In this document: in pieces, positions 56,401 to 62,881 of the stretch
Numbering within the stretch: the first letter of the stretch is position 1
How the letters are laid out: the number at the start of each line of letters is the position of its first letter
Source: Tardiphaga sp.
Lineage (GTDB): Bacteria; Pseudomonadota; Alphaproteobacteria; Rhizobiales; Xanthobacteraceae
DNA length: 64,000 nucleotides
NCBI GenBank assembly: GCA_030147505.1
Contig: JASBVG010000009.1
Span: 62,001 to 126,000 of the forward strand
Direction: 5' to 3'
Notes under the pieces: model-generated
Database searches by the model: none
What the model saw: the letters and a program-made list of their open reading frames with translations, nothing else
Told to the model about the DNA's origin: nothing
Program-made: the position numbers and the translations under genes

Positions 56401-56925
56401 GCGCTGTCGCCGGTGGTGCCGTCGTCGGGTGCGGGCATCGCGACGCTCAATCCGATCCCGGAGGTGAAGGCAGGCAATATCGATCTGATCGCACCGCTCG
56501 GCACAATCGACGCGGGCGAGGCCGGTATACGCGTGTCCGGTAATATCAACCTCGCAGCGCTGCAGATCATCAATGCCGCGAATATCCAGGTGCAGGGGAC
56601 ATCGACGGGCATTCCGACGGTGCAGGGGCCGAGTGTCTCGGCCGCGCTCTCGACCTCGAATGCGACAGCCGCAAGCCAGCAGACGGCGACCCCGACCCAG
56701 GGCAGCGGCAACGCGCAGCCATCGGTGATCATCGTCGAAGTGCTGGGCTATGGCGGCGGCCAAAGCGAGGAGCCAGGTGAAGCAAGCGAGCGGAAGCGTC
56801 GTGAGACCCAGCGTCAAAGCTACGACCAGAACAGTCCGCTGCAACTGGTCGGCAACGGGGCGCTGACGGAGCGACAGCAGCGGGCGCTTACTGCGGAAGA
56901 ACGCCGCGCCTTCGAGAGCAACTGA
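44425..56925 (+). CDS. Giant filamentous haemagglutinin-like exoprotein (TPS domain + DUF3739), 4166 residues
   Basis: ATG 44425 has GGAG at 5 bases; ATG 44488 has a better AAGGGAG and begins the signal peptide more directly (MQPVFGASRRALLSG). An Ala/Gln-rich stretch (about 65-120) precedes the two-partner-secretion domain (about 160-330), with VINRNGIVFGG where classic TpsA proteins have NPNGI. Some 3,500 residues of beta-helix repeats follow. Residues 2816-2945 hold about seven tandem 18-residue units and 3035-3098 a pair of GTPVP...Cys units. The C-terminal DUF3739 block ends PSVIIVEVLGYGGG, shared with the paralogue at 2-4225. There are only six cysteines, in three close pairs. It is the last gene of the VreA/I/R-like cluster and probably its output. 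Predicted surface or secreted adhesin; no TpsB gene is nearby. Confidence 0.92.
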   Translation: MSAKSRHQHKSEARDVKGVSLMQPVFGASRRALLSGASAVVVGAMLFSVDGAIARSLNGSSAGGAVSAPNIASEAAAQAAQQAAAAAQQSQQSLARAARAVQDMQGIQAAARAAAAAAQVSVTAPLAVPNGLGAGGLLPNMPAGWSGANAPTQSADGAGQTEVNIRQTTQQAILNWQSFNVGARTTLTFDQQGNGNWTVLNRVAAGVGPSQILGNIKADGQVLVINRNGIVFGGNSQVNVGSLVASSADIDDTHFRTNGLFSTQVNGSYVPNFRAAGGKVVVEAGASIATHAPSSVTAGGGFVLMIGSEVSNAGAIATPKGQTILAAGDDFALRRGLGTDGNSISTTRGIEIAPQIAVGSASGRVDNHGYVFAQQGDITLAGRTLEQNGVLIATTSVNTRGTIHLLNSAGDQQGRITLGGNGVTAVLPELDSSETALDSQRDALIAASPAANLLRLTANLGLFDNLSRLADRQDQSRIEIVTGGVVTFANQSHTMAQGGQVAVSAGQRVFLETGASIDVSGARDVVRPMSANQVRVNVQGNELRDSPQNRDSGVLLNKDVWIDIRDLVLLPAGTGGYASDRYYTKGGLLEVGGYLANTAHTIGEWAALGGTITLAAKDVIAQQGARFDISGGSVSYDGGRIYSTKLIGSDGRIYSFDNAPADMKFSGLAGGFTRTHHVQGQVLDSLTEVWSSVFDRASSWRYEAGYTVGRDAGRLNLATPTAIIEADIIADVVRGERQNSARAATAVDGYKQVQNAVPLAGVLGLADYSAIGRTGLYNTDIRIGAVADVASGLTAASTLAADRVNTFWLDADRLSGQGLGGLDLGTRGSIAIDRDLTLANGGVLDMTAASIDISAHVTAHGGRVTSTNLFTSVRDGSALEELVNGTRPSLALRGGAAIDVSGVVGSMTGDGSTSGLLGHLDGGTVNLQASRDLTIEGGALIDASSGAALLVNGKVSGGKGGSVTLVSGTSVNTGAADARLRLDGEIRGYGIGGAGTLTVATSSVLIAAAGSPTADRQLLLTPEFFRLGFSKYDINGYHGVTVADGTGLDIVAPVYQLRDVAALNAGDRAAAFEVALAPLYLDNPIKRTLIQRAGADLVLRSQQLVAGGNIVVGEGATVTVDPGRSISLLGGALSQIDVEGRLNAFGGKIDINIDGPIPSSPSNVSQNAHQRAIWIGENAVLDVAGRSAVGQGGYGSVQAGGTIAIGGSLDWEATGDGVTQDIAVIVRPGALLDASGTRAMLDIADATGVAPVEVASNGGTIVLKSTHSLYLDGTFRAQAGGTSAAGGTLAIVLETPAFSRSPLYEATDAVRIPREFLLSQVNPGSGLRADLKFGEADAAISYGVGRLGVNQIDAGGFGNLSLLVDGILSFDGNVALSLAQSIRLYGGSYALSEAAASNAQVSLAAAYVRLAAPTRIPVDYQYMPTVTWRNGASSRSSDASFLVRADHVDIRDRIGFGARGAVEMKTGPAVVTDRRGFDSVEIVSRGDLRLLGGLSGRGLNGDYTTELHTRGDLTITAAQIYPDSGVVAQIVAGYDPGRVLEIRRSSADDIAAPYSVFGQLSLGAHTVLQGGIVRAPMGVITIGENLRRDSSVPAANVLLLPGSVTSVSAAGLLMPYGGTSDGQSYTLAGKTITPRALGTSRISLYGDSVIGSSGAILDLSGGGELVGAGFVSGRGGSVDVIRTPLANASPGLDFSSAKNGVYAIVPTYSGSVAPIALEANAPAIGQQITLPSDVGGLKAGTYTLMPANYALLPGAFRVEIGAAHPGPIVTVATETGSYVSDGYLGVASTAIRSALASRVVLTPSDVMRQHSSYNTMRYDAFVLADSARRGGIRGEILADAHNLILNFDYSKQRADAPLLQFDGRALFNTAPGSQGYGGAVSVTAFDLEILANGQQATAGFTGASVRADQLNAFGAPRLLIGGRLDLTYAGTLATFAATGWSTTVRSGAVLTGSEVFLISGRNGITVEQGASINTLAGGGAAYDSDDGVVFSAGSSGVLAVSNGWINMLAPISNGGQQPGTIRIGDCASGACSGETTIFGRGTIAVGTDKAFTLADNVRYGAENLVLAVSSVNLGSEAALAQAAANQQLPSGLSMNQNILASLLAGNRGIGVPAVKTLVFNVRESVNVYGSVSLDTLDPATGVSSIERLVLGTPAIYGYGTATDTAIITTGEFVWTGLAIKPPTRSDETAAEPNTPGGAIGELLGSSTLDIAAQRILFGYGPNTQPETGYSADRLAVGFSAVNMRASESITANAKGSLGVYHQQGSYVPGTGYSYSGGDLNLFAPVLTGEAGSVNRITAGGDIFFTSQGASATKRDTLGAELAFTGRNVTIDGNIALASGKLSGTAEQNLVLTSNAQIDLSGRAVNFFEQARYSNGGDVVLSSTSGDIVQAAGSVIDLSAVNNRGGALKATALGAAAGRIDLAGRIIGSATGWYDAGGTIVPYDAAEVTIRAQSVSDFAGLNARLNAGEVFGARRFQIKQGDLVLGSEVKARNVEIILDGGSLTVNGTIDASGYQVGTIRLAAMNDLVINGTLDAHGIGMRFDSYGKIIDSPNRAIVDLTTRQGTLTLAAGAAIDLRAGTGAKTGSGAYQNDGVARGTLTLNAPRIGVTNDKAGARGDDGADDVAVNVLGTPLIRGSKTIVVNAFRIYDDAPLAATPDVTGHKPQEITQDYLDDLDDDNSKFFDRAFANATLRAKLSGLGSYHLRPGMEITSKVSADNPNGDLTIAGDLDLSGYRYGPNADRTLGSPTYGFGEPGALAIRAKGNINIYGSINDGFAPPPSTPDDKGWYLAEWRDPYGVYYTPFGAEVSVPIDGVVLDKGTIFPKDATLGYDVSTDAMILPNGTILPIDVTLTNNYVLPAGTVLRGNVYNVNGSVAYAAGSVIQQDTTVTGGMKLGAGTALRGEAFVGPLTWPKGFKLPAAITANAQVAIPRGAVIPSMTKVELIDDKPIDLRPTVNGVQGRNWALAPMLNQGASSWSMQFTAGADLGSADRRITVPGARGSIVLADNHAMADMKVVPGGTGLVFNDNALQYGLEPGTPVPQDYLDWGFCRDLGPICDTDPARISYTWGADGINYDESFVEGTPVPSWAIDAGYCTFTACNQIINPVRDITTFDYLAPNFSVIRTGTGDLGASAAGDFRMTSLFGFYTAGTPSAALLNGNGVDPFNLSRSVSLLGSQVKDYSAAMAAYQAWYPEQGGNLDITVGGSITGDIVGGDAGRMPREQLGTVGVGNWLWRQGTGSAASGAGAVATSWWINFGAYVRNPVNNGSSEPFLVGFTGLGTLGGGNLTIRADGDAGIVEARGQLQDFPHSQGLIAAIGSTGRIDAAGNLTLTGGGDLSLRVGGTVNPFVDGTQSATIGSNTQKNDLNGALINLRGLTSVEAAAVGNVDLTYGKRDFKDIRANDPFTPTAALSMAGLVLVPGDSAVYMNTPGDLVLASVGDPGRVTVLNTSPFTAGSSSYTQGGQSWFSLWTDRTAINLFSSGGNLTPGTDVVRSVSNYGNTTVGDVRVVYPSILRATAASGSIYYGFAISATVGPSSENIPTILLAPSSTGSLEFLAGNSLFGGGYTISMSGADTPIPTPFNPAFVGFNGSRIVISNTSTEGTLASNGKAVAGLERNYPLFAFGPDTLGSRDLHAGSQSPALFYAVEGDILGLQSGGVQKFDANTGRSILTWYQAATAARIRAGRDIVGSGGLILNNNETDVSVIQAGRDITYANWQIGGPGTLEVTAGRNIYQADAGAITSLGKLIAGDNRLGASVSMMAGAGEHGPAWQALLRYLDPANQLMAGTPLDGSGKVAKTYEKELATWLLQRYGFAGSDAEALAYFTALAPEQQRIFLRTVYFAELTAGGREYNDPKNVRYGSYLRGREMIAALFPQVDDAGHPNAYLGDITMFGGSGVHTNFGGDIQMLTPGGQLLIGVEGVVPPASAGLMTQGAGNVQIYSQGSVLLGLSRIMTTFGGDIIAWSATGDINAGRGAKTTVLYTPPRRVYDNYGNVALSPVVPSSGAGIATLNPIPEVKAGNIDLIAPLGTIDAGEAGIRVSGNINLAALQIINAANIQVQGTSTGIPTVQGPSVSAALSTSNATAASQQTATPTQGSGNAQPSVIIVEVLGYGGGQSEEPGEASERKRRETQRQSYDQNSPLQLVGNGALTERQQRALTAEERRAFESN

Positions 56926-57085
56926 CTGGCAGCCGTCGCGATCCTGAAGCGGGATAGATCATTCTCGTGGAGGGAACGCGGCGGCGCCGTCGGCATCGGA
57001 TTCCGGCACGCGGTGTCAAGTTCTGGCTCCATGAGCTCGACGGTATTGCGCATCGCGTAACTCTGCGGCTTTCTAGTCAAAATGG

Positions 57086-57130
57086 ATTCGCTCGTCCCGT
57101 GACCGGACAAGGTCGGTCGGACGAGCGAAT
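57086..57130. repeat. Perfect 12-bp inverted repeat between the exoprotein and AEC transporter genes
   Basis: ATTCGCTCGTCC (57086-57097) and GGACGAGCGAAT (57119-57130) flank a 21-base loop that itself contains GACC...GGTC. No T-run follows on either strand. It lies 59 bases before the AEC transporter start and could be a regulator site or a leader hairpin. Confidence 0.6.
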
Positions 57131-57188
57131 GGCAGAGAACTTTGGGTGTCTCACCATTGGGCTGGAACGATAAGGCGAATGCCACCGC

Positions 57189-58142
57189 ATGATGGACGTC
57201 CTCAATCTCGCGCTGCCTTACTTCGGGCTGATCTTTATCGGTTTCGCCTGCGGCAAGGCGAAGGGGCTGCCCGAATCCGGCCTCGCCTGGATGAATTTCT
57301 TCCTCCTTTATGTGTCGCTGCCGGCGCTGTTCTTTCGCATCATGGCGAAGACACCGTTCGAGGAGCTCGCTAATCTTCCCTTTGTGATCGGCACCACCGC
57401 GGCGACCGCGACGGCGTTCTTCCTCTCCGTATTTGCCGGTAGACTGCTCGGCCGGTTGACCATGCGTGAGGCGGGGATGGCCGGGCTTGCCGGCGGCTAT
57501 GGCAATATCGGTTATATGGGGCCGGGTCTGGCGCTCGCCGTGCTCGGGCCGAGCGCCGCCGTGCCGACGGCGCTGGTGTTCTGTTTCGACAGCATCTTCC
57601 TGTTCTCGATCGCGCCACTGATGATGGCACTGACCGCCCCGGAGAAACGGCCGCTGCTGCCGACCATCGGCATCGTCGTCAAGCACATCGTGCTGCACCC
57701 GCTGATCGTTGCTGCCTATCTCGGCGCGGCGGCGGCGGCCTTCCATGTGCAGATGCCGGTGGCGGTGGATGGCATGCTGCTGTTTCTGCAGAATTCGGCA
57801 GCACCGGTGGCCTTGTTCGCGCTCGGCGTCACCGTGGCGCTCCGGCCGCTCGGCCGCGTGCCATGGGAAATTCCGGGCCTGATCGCGATCAAGCTGCTGC
57901 TGCATCCGCTGATTGTCTTCGGCCTGATGCTGGCGCTCGGGCCGTTTCCGCCGGTCTGGGCGGCGACGGCCGTGCTGCTGGCGTCATTGCCACCGGCGCT
58001 CAATGTGTTCGTGATCGCGCGGCAATACGACAGCTGGATCGAGCCGGCGTCCGTTGCGGTACTGCTCGGGACGTTCTTCTCGGTGCTGACGCTGACCTCG
58101 GTGATGTATTTTTTGAAGTCAGGCCAGATCGCGTTTCCCTAG
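57189..58142 (+). CDS. AEC family transporter (auxin efflux carrier-type permease)
   Basis: 317 residues with about ten hydrophobic helices. The first helix region (LNLALPYFGLIFIGFACGKA) and the second-half motif LASLPPALNVFVIARQYD are characteristic of the AEC/Mem_trans family, where the Asn/Pro break before VFV...YD is conserved. It is an inner-membrane secondary carrier; members export malonate, malate or other organic anions, and the substrate here is unknown. Two ATG codons are adjacent at 57189 and 57192. The TAG stop overlaps the stop codon of the convergent hydroxylase gene by two bases. Confidence 0.9.
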   Translation: MMDVLNLALPYFGLIFIGFACGKAKGLPESGLAWMNFFLLYVSLPALFFRIMAKTPFEELANLPFVIGTTAATATAFFLSVFAGRLLGRLTMREAGMAGLAGGYGNIGYMGPGLALAVLGPSAAVPTALVFCFDSIFLFSIAPLMMALTAPEKRPLLPTIGIVVKHIVLHPLIVAAYLGAAAAAFHVQMPVAVDGMLLFLQNSAAPVALFALGVTVALRPLGRVPWEIPGLIAIKLLLHPLIVFGLMLALGPFPPVWAATAVLLASLPPALNVFVIARQYDSWIEPASVAVLLGTFFSVLTLTSVMYFLKSGQIAFP

Positions 58143-59335
58143 GACGCGTGCTTCCGCCATGATGGCGACAAGCCCTCCCGCATGGCGAGCCGGCGCAGCG
58201 GGCCGATGGCGCTCATGGCGTGCATGCCGGCGGCACGGATGGCTTGCAAGGGCAGGAGATCGCTGAGTAGCGAACGGTTCGCCATGTCGATGGCGAAAGT
58301 CCGCGAGCGGATGTCGCTGCGGCGCATGCGAGCGAAGCGGGCGATGACGTCAGGCGCGCCGATGTCCTGGCCTTGCAATCCAGCGTCGCGTACCATCTCG
58401 GCGAGATCGGAGGCGTCGCGGAGACCGAGATTGAGCCCCTGCGCGCCGATCGGCGGCACCACATGGGCGGCTTCGCCGACGAGCACGATGCGGTTCTTGG
58501 CGAGCTCGTAAGGCTCCTCGATGCCGAGCGGGAAAAGGTGGCGGCCCGGCGTGGCCGTGACGCGGCCGAGAATGGAATGCGATTGCTTTTCGGCGGCAGC
58601 CGAGAGTGCGGCATCGTCGAGCGCCATCAGGGCTTCGGCAGCCTTCGGCGTGTTGACCCAGACGATGCTGGAGCGATCGCCGGGCAGCGGCACGAACACG
58701 CAGGGGCCATGCGGCGTGTGGAATTCCGTCGAGATATTCCTGTGCGGCCGGCTGTGGCTGATGTTGAAGGTCAGCGCCATCTGGCCGAGCGGTCGTCGCT
58801 TGACGGCGATGCCGGCAGCTTCACGGCACAGCGATTGCCGGCCATCAGCGCCCACCACGAGACGCGCGGCAAGTGTCTCGCCACGGGTCGTGTTGATCGT
58901 GACCTGCACATCGCCTGGGGTCACCGTTTCGGCTTCGTCATCGATACGAACGAGATTGGTCAATTCGCCGGCCCGCGCTTCCAGCGCGGCAACCAGCTCC
59001 CGGTTCTCGGTATTGTATCCGAAAGTGTCGAGACCGATCTCCTCGCAGACGAATTTCACTTCGGGCGCGCGGATCAGGCGGCCGGTGTCATCGACGAGAC
59101 GCATGGTGGTGAGTGCGGCGGCCTTGTCGGCACAGCGCTGCCAGACACCGAGACCGTTCAGGAAATCCACGGAACCGCCGAGCAACGCGGTGGTGCGATT
59201 GTCGGCATAGGGAGCACGGCGGGCAATAAGCGCGGTACGTGCGCCGGTCTCGGCAACGGCGATGGCCGCGGCCAGGCCGGCGGGGCCGCCGCCGACAATG
59301 GCGACCTCATGGGGGGGAGCGGGAGCATCGGTCAT
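58139..59335 (-). CDS. UbiH/UbiF/COQ6-family FAD-dependent hydroxylase
   Basis: 398 residues from ATG 59335 (MTDAPAPPHEVAIVGGGPAG). FAD-binding motifs are VAIVGGGPAGLAAA at the N-terminus, LVVGADGRQS in the middle (the DG motif) and LVGEAAHVVPPIGAQGLNLG near the C-terminus (GD-type FAD ribose motif, with GE in place of the usual GD). This order is that of class A flavin monooxygenases in ubiquinone synthesis, which hydroxylate the quinone ring. Alphaproteobacteria may use one such enzyme (UbiL) for more than one ring position, so I do not assign a letter. It converges on the AEC gene with overlapping stops. Confidence 0.9.
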   Translation of the reverse strand: MTDAPAPPHEVAIVGGGPAGLAAAIAVAETGARTALIARRAPYADNRTTALLGGSVDFLNGLGVWQRCADKAAALTTMRLVDDTGRLIRAPEVKFVCEEIGLDTFGYNTENRELVAALEARAGELTNLVRIDDEAETVTPGDVQVTINTTRGETLAARLVVGADGRQSLCREAAGIAVKRRPLGQMALTFNISHSRPHRNISTEFHTPHGPCVFVPLPGDRSSIVWVNTPKAAEALMALDDAALSAAAEKQSHSILGRVTATPGRHLFPLGIEEPYELAKNRIVLVGEAAHVVPPIGAQGLNLGLRDASDLAEMVRDAGLQGQDIGAPDVIARFARMRRSDIRSRTFAIDMANRSLLSDLLPLQAIRAAGMHAMSAIGPLRRLAMREGLSPSWRKHAS

Positions 59336-59481
59336 GGCCGAACCATCGGCTTTTGCGCTGGTATTTTCAAGCCATGACACACCATCGTTCCATGCGCCCT
59401 TGGCGACCGAGCGCCGCGCGCCGCCAAGTGCCAATTGTCAAAGAATCCTGCTAGCCCTTCAGTCCCTGTGCTCGCGAGGCC

Positions 59482-60216
59482 ATGATTGCCATGATCGACC
59501 TGCTCTCCAGCCCCGAAGCCTGGGCTGCGCTGCTGACGCTGACCGCGCTCGAAATCGTCCTCGGCATTGACAATGTGATCTTCCTCTCGGTGCTGGTCGC
59601 GCGGCTGCCGCCGGATCAGGCGAAGCGTGCCCGGCAGATCGGTCTCGCGCTGGCGCTTGTCTTTCGCATTGCGCTGCTCAGCATCCTGGTCTGGCTGATC
59701 GGGCTGACCGCGCCGGTGGTCACAGCATTCGGGCTGGCGCTGTCATGGCGCGACCTGATCCTGATCGGCGGCGGCCTGTTCCTGATCGCCAAGGCGACCC
59801 ATGAGATTCATGCCGAGGTCGAGGCGCGGGAAGGGCATGCGAACGAGAAGCCGGCAGCCAATGCATTTGCGTGGGTGATACTGCAGGTTGTGATCGTCGA
59901 TCTCGTCTTCTCGCTCGACAGCATCATCACCGCCATTGGCATGGCGGATCGTATCGAGATCATGGTGGCGGCCGTCATCATTGCCTGTGCGGTGATGTAC
60001 GTATCGTCCGGCCCGGTGGCACGGTTTGTCGCTGCCTATCCGACCACAAAAATGCTGGCGCTGGCCTTTCTCGTGCTGATCGGCGTGTCGCTGGTGGCGG
60101 ATGGATTCAAATTCCATATTCCGCGCGGCTACATCTATTTCGCCATCCTGTTCTCGGCGGCCGTGGAACTGTTCAACATCCTTGCCAAACGCAACCGCCG
60201 CAGGCGCGCCGCCTAG
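59482..60216 (+). CDS. TerC family integral membrane protein
   Basis: 244 residues with seven or eight helices. The two TerC signatures are present: LEIVLGIDNVIFLSVLV near the N-terminus and VDLVFSLDSIITAIGM in the middle, each with the conserved Asp pair inside helices that are thought to bind metal. The C-terminus is Arg-rich (KRNRRRRAA). TerC-family proteins are linked to tellurite resistance and to manganese export coupled to secretion in other bacteria (family knowledge). Start ATG 59482; a second Met at codon 4 (59491) is possible. No ter operon is present, so it is a stand-alone member. Confidence 0.9.
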   Translation: MIAMIDLLSSPEAWAALLTLTALEIVLGIDNVIFLSVLVARLPPDQAKRARQIGLALALVFRIALLSILVWLIGLTAPVVTAFGLALSWRDLILIGGGLFLIAKATHEIHAEVEAREGHANEKPAANAFAWVILQVVIVDLVFSLDSIITAIGMADRIEIMVAAVIIACAVMYVSSGPVARFVAAYPTTKMLALAFLVLIGVSLVADGFKFHIPRGYIYFAILFSAAVELFNILAKRNRRRRAA

Positions 60217-60281
60217 CCCCGGTTGACATCTCGAGGCCATTGGTATCGCTTGTGGCCAAAGTCATTCAGGGAGATCGAGCG

Positions 60282-61256
60282 ATGACCAAGGCCGTGCGCG
60301 TCCACCAGGTTGGCGGACCGGAAGTGCTGACTTATGAGGATGTCGACGTGCCGGCGCCGGGCGCAGGCGAGGTGCGCATCCGCCAGCATGCCATCGGCGT
60401 CAACTTCATCGACACCTATTTCCGCACCGGTCTCTACAAGGCGCCGCAACTGCCTTTCATCGCTGGCAATGAGGCGTCTGGCGAAGTGGTGGAAGTGGGG
60501 ACGGGCGTCACGGATTTCCATCCTGGCGATCGCGTTGCCTACTATTCCAATCTCGGCAGCTATGCCACCGAGCGTATTTTCGCAGCCGATCGTCTGGTGA
60601 AGCTGCCGGATCGGATCACCCATGAGCAGGGCGCGGTGTTGATGCTCAAGGGCCTCACGGTCTGGTACCTGCTGCACAAGACGTTCAAGGTCGAGCCGCA
60701 TCATCGTGTGTTGATCCACGCTGCAGCGGGCGGCATCGGCCTGCTCGCGTGCCAGTGGGCCAAAGCCATGGGCGCCCATGTGATCGGCACCGTCGGCTCG
60801 AAGGAGAAGGGCGAACTCGCGCTCGCCAATGGCTGCGATCACGTCATCTACTACAACGAAGAGAATTTCGTTGATCGCGTGAAGCAGATCACGCGGAACG
60901 AATTGTGTGATGTCGTCTATGACGGCGTCGGCAAGACGACCTATCCGGGCTCGCTGTCATGTTTGAAGACGCGCGGTCTGTGGGTGTCGTTCGGCAATGC
61001 CTCGGGGCCGGTGCCGCCATTCGCGATCGCCGAACTCAACAATCACGGCTCGCTGTTTGCGACTCGGCCCAAGCTGAACGACTATGTGGCGAAGCGTTCG
61101 GAATTGCTCGAGGGCGCGGACACGCTGTTCTCCGCGGTGATTGATGGCAAGCTGCATGTGCCGATCAACCATGCCTATGCGCTGAAGGATGCAGCGAAGG
61201 CGCATACCGATCTCGAGGCGCGAAAGACGACAGGTGCGGTGATCTTGAAGGTGTGA
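60282..61256 (+). CDS. Zinc-independent NADPH:quinone oxidoreductase (MDR superfamily)
   Basis: 324 residues from ATG 60282, with AGGGAG 8 bases upstream, matching the length of E. coli Qor. The GroES-like N-terminal domain has AIGVNFIDTYFRTGLY (the VNxxDxxxRxG signature) and lacks the zinc-ligand cysteines. The nucleotide-binding part is IHAAAGGIGLLACQWAKAMG with AxxGGxGxxxxQ. It reduces quinones by NADPH in the cytoplasm. It is 65 bases downstream of the TerC gene on the same strand, which may or may not be the same transcript. Confidence 0.92.
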   Translation: MTKAVRVHQVGGPEVLTYEDVDVPAPGAGEVRIRQHAIGVNFIDTYFRTGLYKAPQLPFIAGNEASGEVVEVGTGVTDFHPGDRVAYYSNLGSYATERIFAADRLVKLPDRITHEQGAVLMLKGLTVWYLLHKTFKVEPHHRVLIHAAAGGIGLLACQWAKAMGAHVIGTVGSKEKGELALANGCDHVIYYNEENFVDRVKQITRNELCDVVYDGVGKTTYPGSLSCLKTRGLWVSFGNASGPVPPFAIAELNNHGSLFATRPKLNDYVAKRSELLEGADTLFSAVIDGKLHVPINHAYALKDAAKAHTDLEARKTTGAVILKV

Positions 61257-61264
61257 GGTTTCTT

Positions 61265-61428
61265 TCCCTCCCCCTAGCGTGGCGCAGCCACGCGACGCGG
61301 GGAGGGTGGATCGACGCGAGCGTTCAGCGAGCATCGAGACGGGTGGGGTGTTTCCGCAAACTCTGATGTCACGTGGGGCACCCCCCACCCCGGCCTTTGG
61401 CCGACCCTCCCCACAAGGGGGAGGGTGA
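61265..61428. repeat. Long inverted intergenic repeat with CCCTCCCC / GGGGAGGG arms
   Basis: The stretch between the quinone oxidoreductase and rimO contains nested inverted segments: CCCTCCCCCT (61265-61274) with AGGGGGAGGG, GGGGAGGGT with ACCCTCCCC, and GGGTGGGGTG with CACCCCCCACCCC. Together they fold as one imperfect hairpin of about 165 bases. Elements with the CCCTCCCCACAAGGGGGAGGG core are, from memory, frequent between genes in Bradyrhizobium relatives. It lies between convergent genes. Confidence 0.75.
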
Positions 61429-61444
61429 CAGCGCCATCGCTCCA

Positions 61445-62773
61445 TTAAAACCCAGCCACGGTCCCGTGCAGATCGTAATTGTCCGCACGCTCGATCTTGG
61501 CCGTGACGATCTCGCCGACCTTTAGCGGCCGGCGCGCGGTGACATAGACCGCGCCGTCGATATCAGGTGCATCGGCCTTGGATCGTCCTTTCGACACGGT
61601 CGGGCCGACCTCGTCGATGATCACCTGCTGCCGCGTGCCGACCTTGCGCTTGAGGCAGCGCGCCGAAATCTTCTGCTGGCGTTCCATCAGCGCGTTCCAG
61701 CGCTGCTGCTTCAGTTCGGCCGGCACATCGAGGCCGATGCTATTCGAGACGGCGCCGGCCACCGGCTCGTATTTGAACGCGCCGACGCGGTCGATCTGGG
61801 CTTCCTCGAGCCAGTCGAGCAGATACTGGAAGTCGTCCTCGGTCTCGCCGGGGAAACCGACAATGAAAGTCGAGCGCAGCACGAGGTCCGGGCACTGTTC
61901 GCGCCACGCCTTGATGCGACCCAGCGTCTTGTCCTGCGCCGCCGGGCGCTTCATCGCCTTCAGCACATTCGGTGCGGCATGCTGGAACGGGATGTCGAGA
62001 TAGGGCAGCACATTGCTGCCGGGCGTCATCAGGCCGATGACTTCATCCACATGCGGATAGGGATAGACATATTGCAGGCGGACCCAGGCGCCGAGCTCGC
62101 CGAGTTCCTTGGCGAGATCGTAAAATTTCGCGCGGACGCTGCGGTCCTTCCACTGGCTCTCGGCATATTTGATATCGACGCCGTAAGCCGACGTGTCCTG
62201 CGACACCACCAGCAATTCCTTGACACCGGCCTTTACCAGCTTCTCGGCTTCGAGCAGCACATCCTTCGCCGAGCGCGAGACGAGATCACCGCGCAGCTTC
62301 GGAATGATGCAGAAGGTGCAGCGGTTGTTACAGCCTTCGGAAATCTTCAGGTAGGCGTAGTGCCGCGGCGTCAGCTTGATGCCCTGCGGCGGGACCAGAT
62401 CGATATGCGGATTGTGCACCGGCGGCAGCGCGCGGTGCACGGCGTCCAGCACGCTCTCATATTGCTGCGGGCCGGTGATCGACAGCACATTGGGATAGGC
62501 CGCCTCGATCTGCTCGGGCTCGGCGCCCATACAGCCGGTGACGATCACCTTGCCATTGGCGGCCATGGCCTCGCCGATGGCACCGAGGGATTCCTGCTTG
62601 GCGCTGTCGAGGAAACCGCAGGTATTGACGATGACCACATCGGCGCCGTCATGCTTGCGGGCGAGCTCATAGCCTTCGGCGCGCAGCCGCGTGATGATGC
62701 GCTCGGAGTCCACCAGGGCCTTGGGGCATCCCAGCGAGACAAAGGAAATTTTGGGCGCGGCGGCCTGCTGCAT
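61445..62773 (-). CDS. rimO: Ribosomal protein S12 methylthiotransferase RimO
   Basis: 442 residues from ATG 62773, the normal RimO length; the open frame continues 104 codons upstream through the divergent promoter without family support. The N-terminal MTTase domain has three cluster cysteines ([13 protein letters not shown]15, [11 protein letters not shown]52, VTGCMG C81). The radical-SAM motif is [11 protein letters not shown] (C148, C152, C155) and a TRAM domain ends the protein. SLGCPKNxVD-type wording separates RimO from MiaB. It methylthiolates an Asp of ribosomal protein S12. Divergent from nasT. Confidence 0.96.
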   Translation of the reverse strand: MQQAAAPKISFVSLGCPKALVDSERIITRLRAEGYELARKHDGADVVIVNTCGFLDSAKQESLGAIGEAMAANGKVIVTGCMGAEPEQIEAAYPNVLSITGPQQYESVLDAVHRALPPVHNPHIDLVPPQGIKLTPRHYAYLKISEGCNNRCTFCIIPKLRGDLVSRSAKDVLLEAEKLVKAGVKELLVVSQDTSAYGVDIKYAESQWKDRSVRAKFYDLAKELGELGAWVRLQYVYPYPHVDEVIGLMTPGSNVLPYLDIPFQHAAPNVLKAMKRPAAQDKTLGRIKAWREQCPDLVLRSTFIVGFPGETEDDFQYLLDWLEEAQIDRVGAFKYEPVAGAVSNSIGLDVPAELKQQRWNALMERQQKISARCLKRKVGTRQQVIIDEVGPTVSKGRSKADAPDIDGAVYVTARRPLKVGEIVTAKIERADNYDLHGTVAGF

Positions 62774-62881
62774 GTTCGATCTGCCTGATTGAAGGGCAGC
62801 AGGTAGTCCCATTTGCCTACAAATACAAGGCTTTATGCCGCAGCGCCGCATGCTATGGATAGGTATCCAGCCGAGTGCCCG

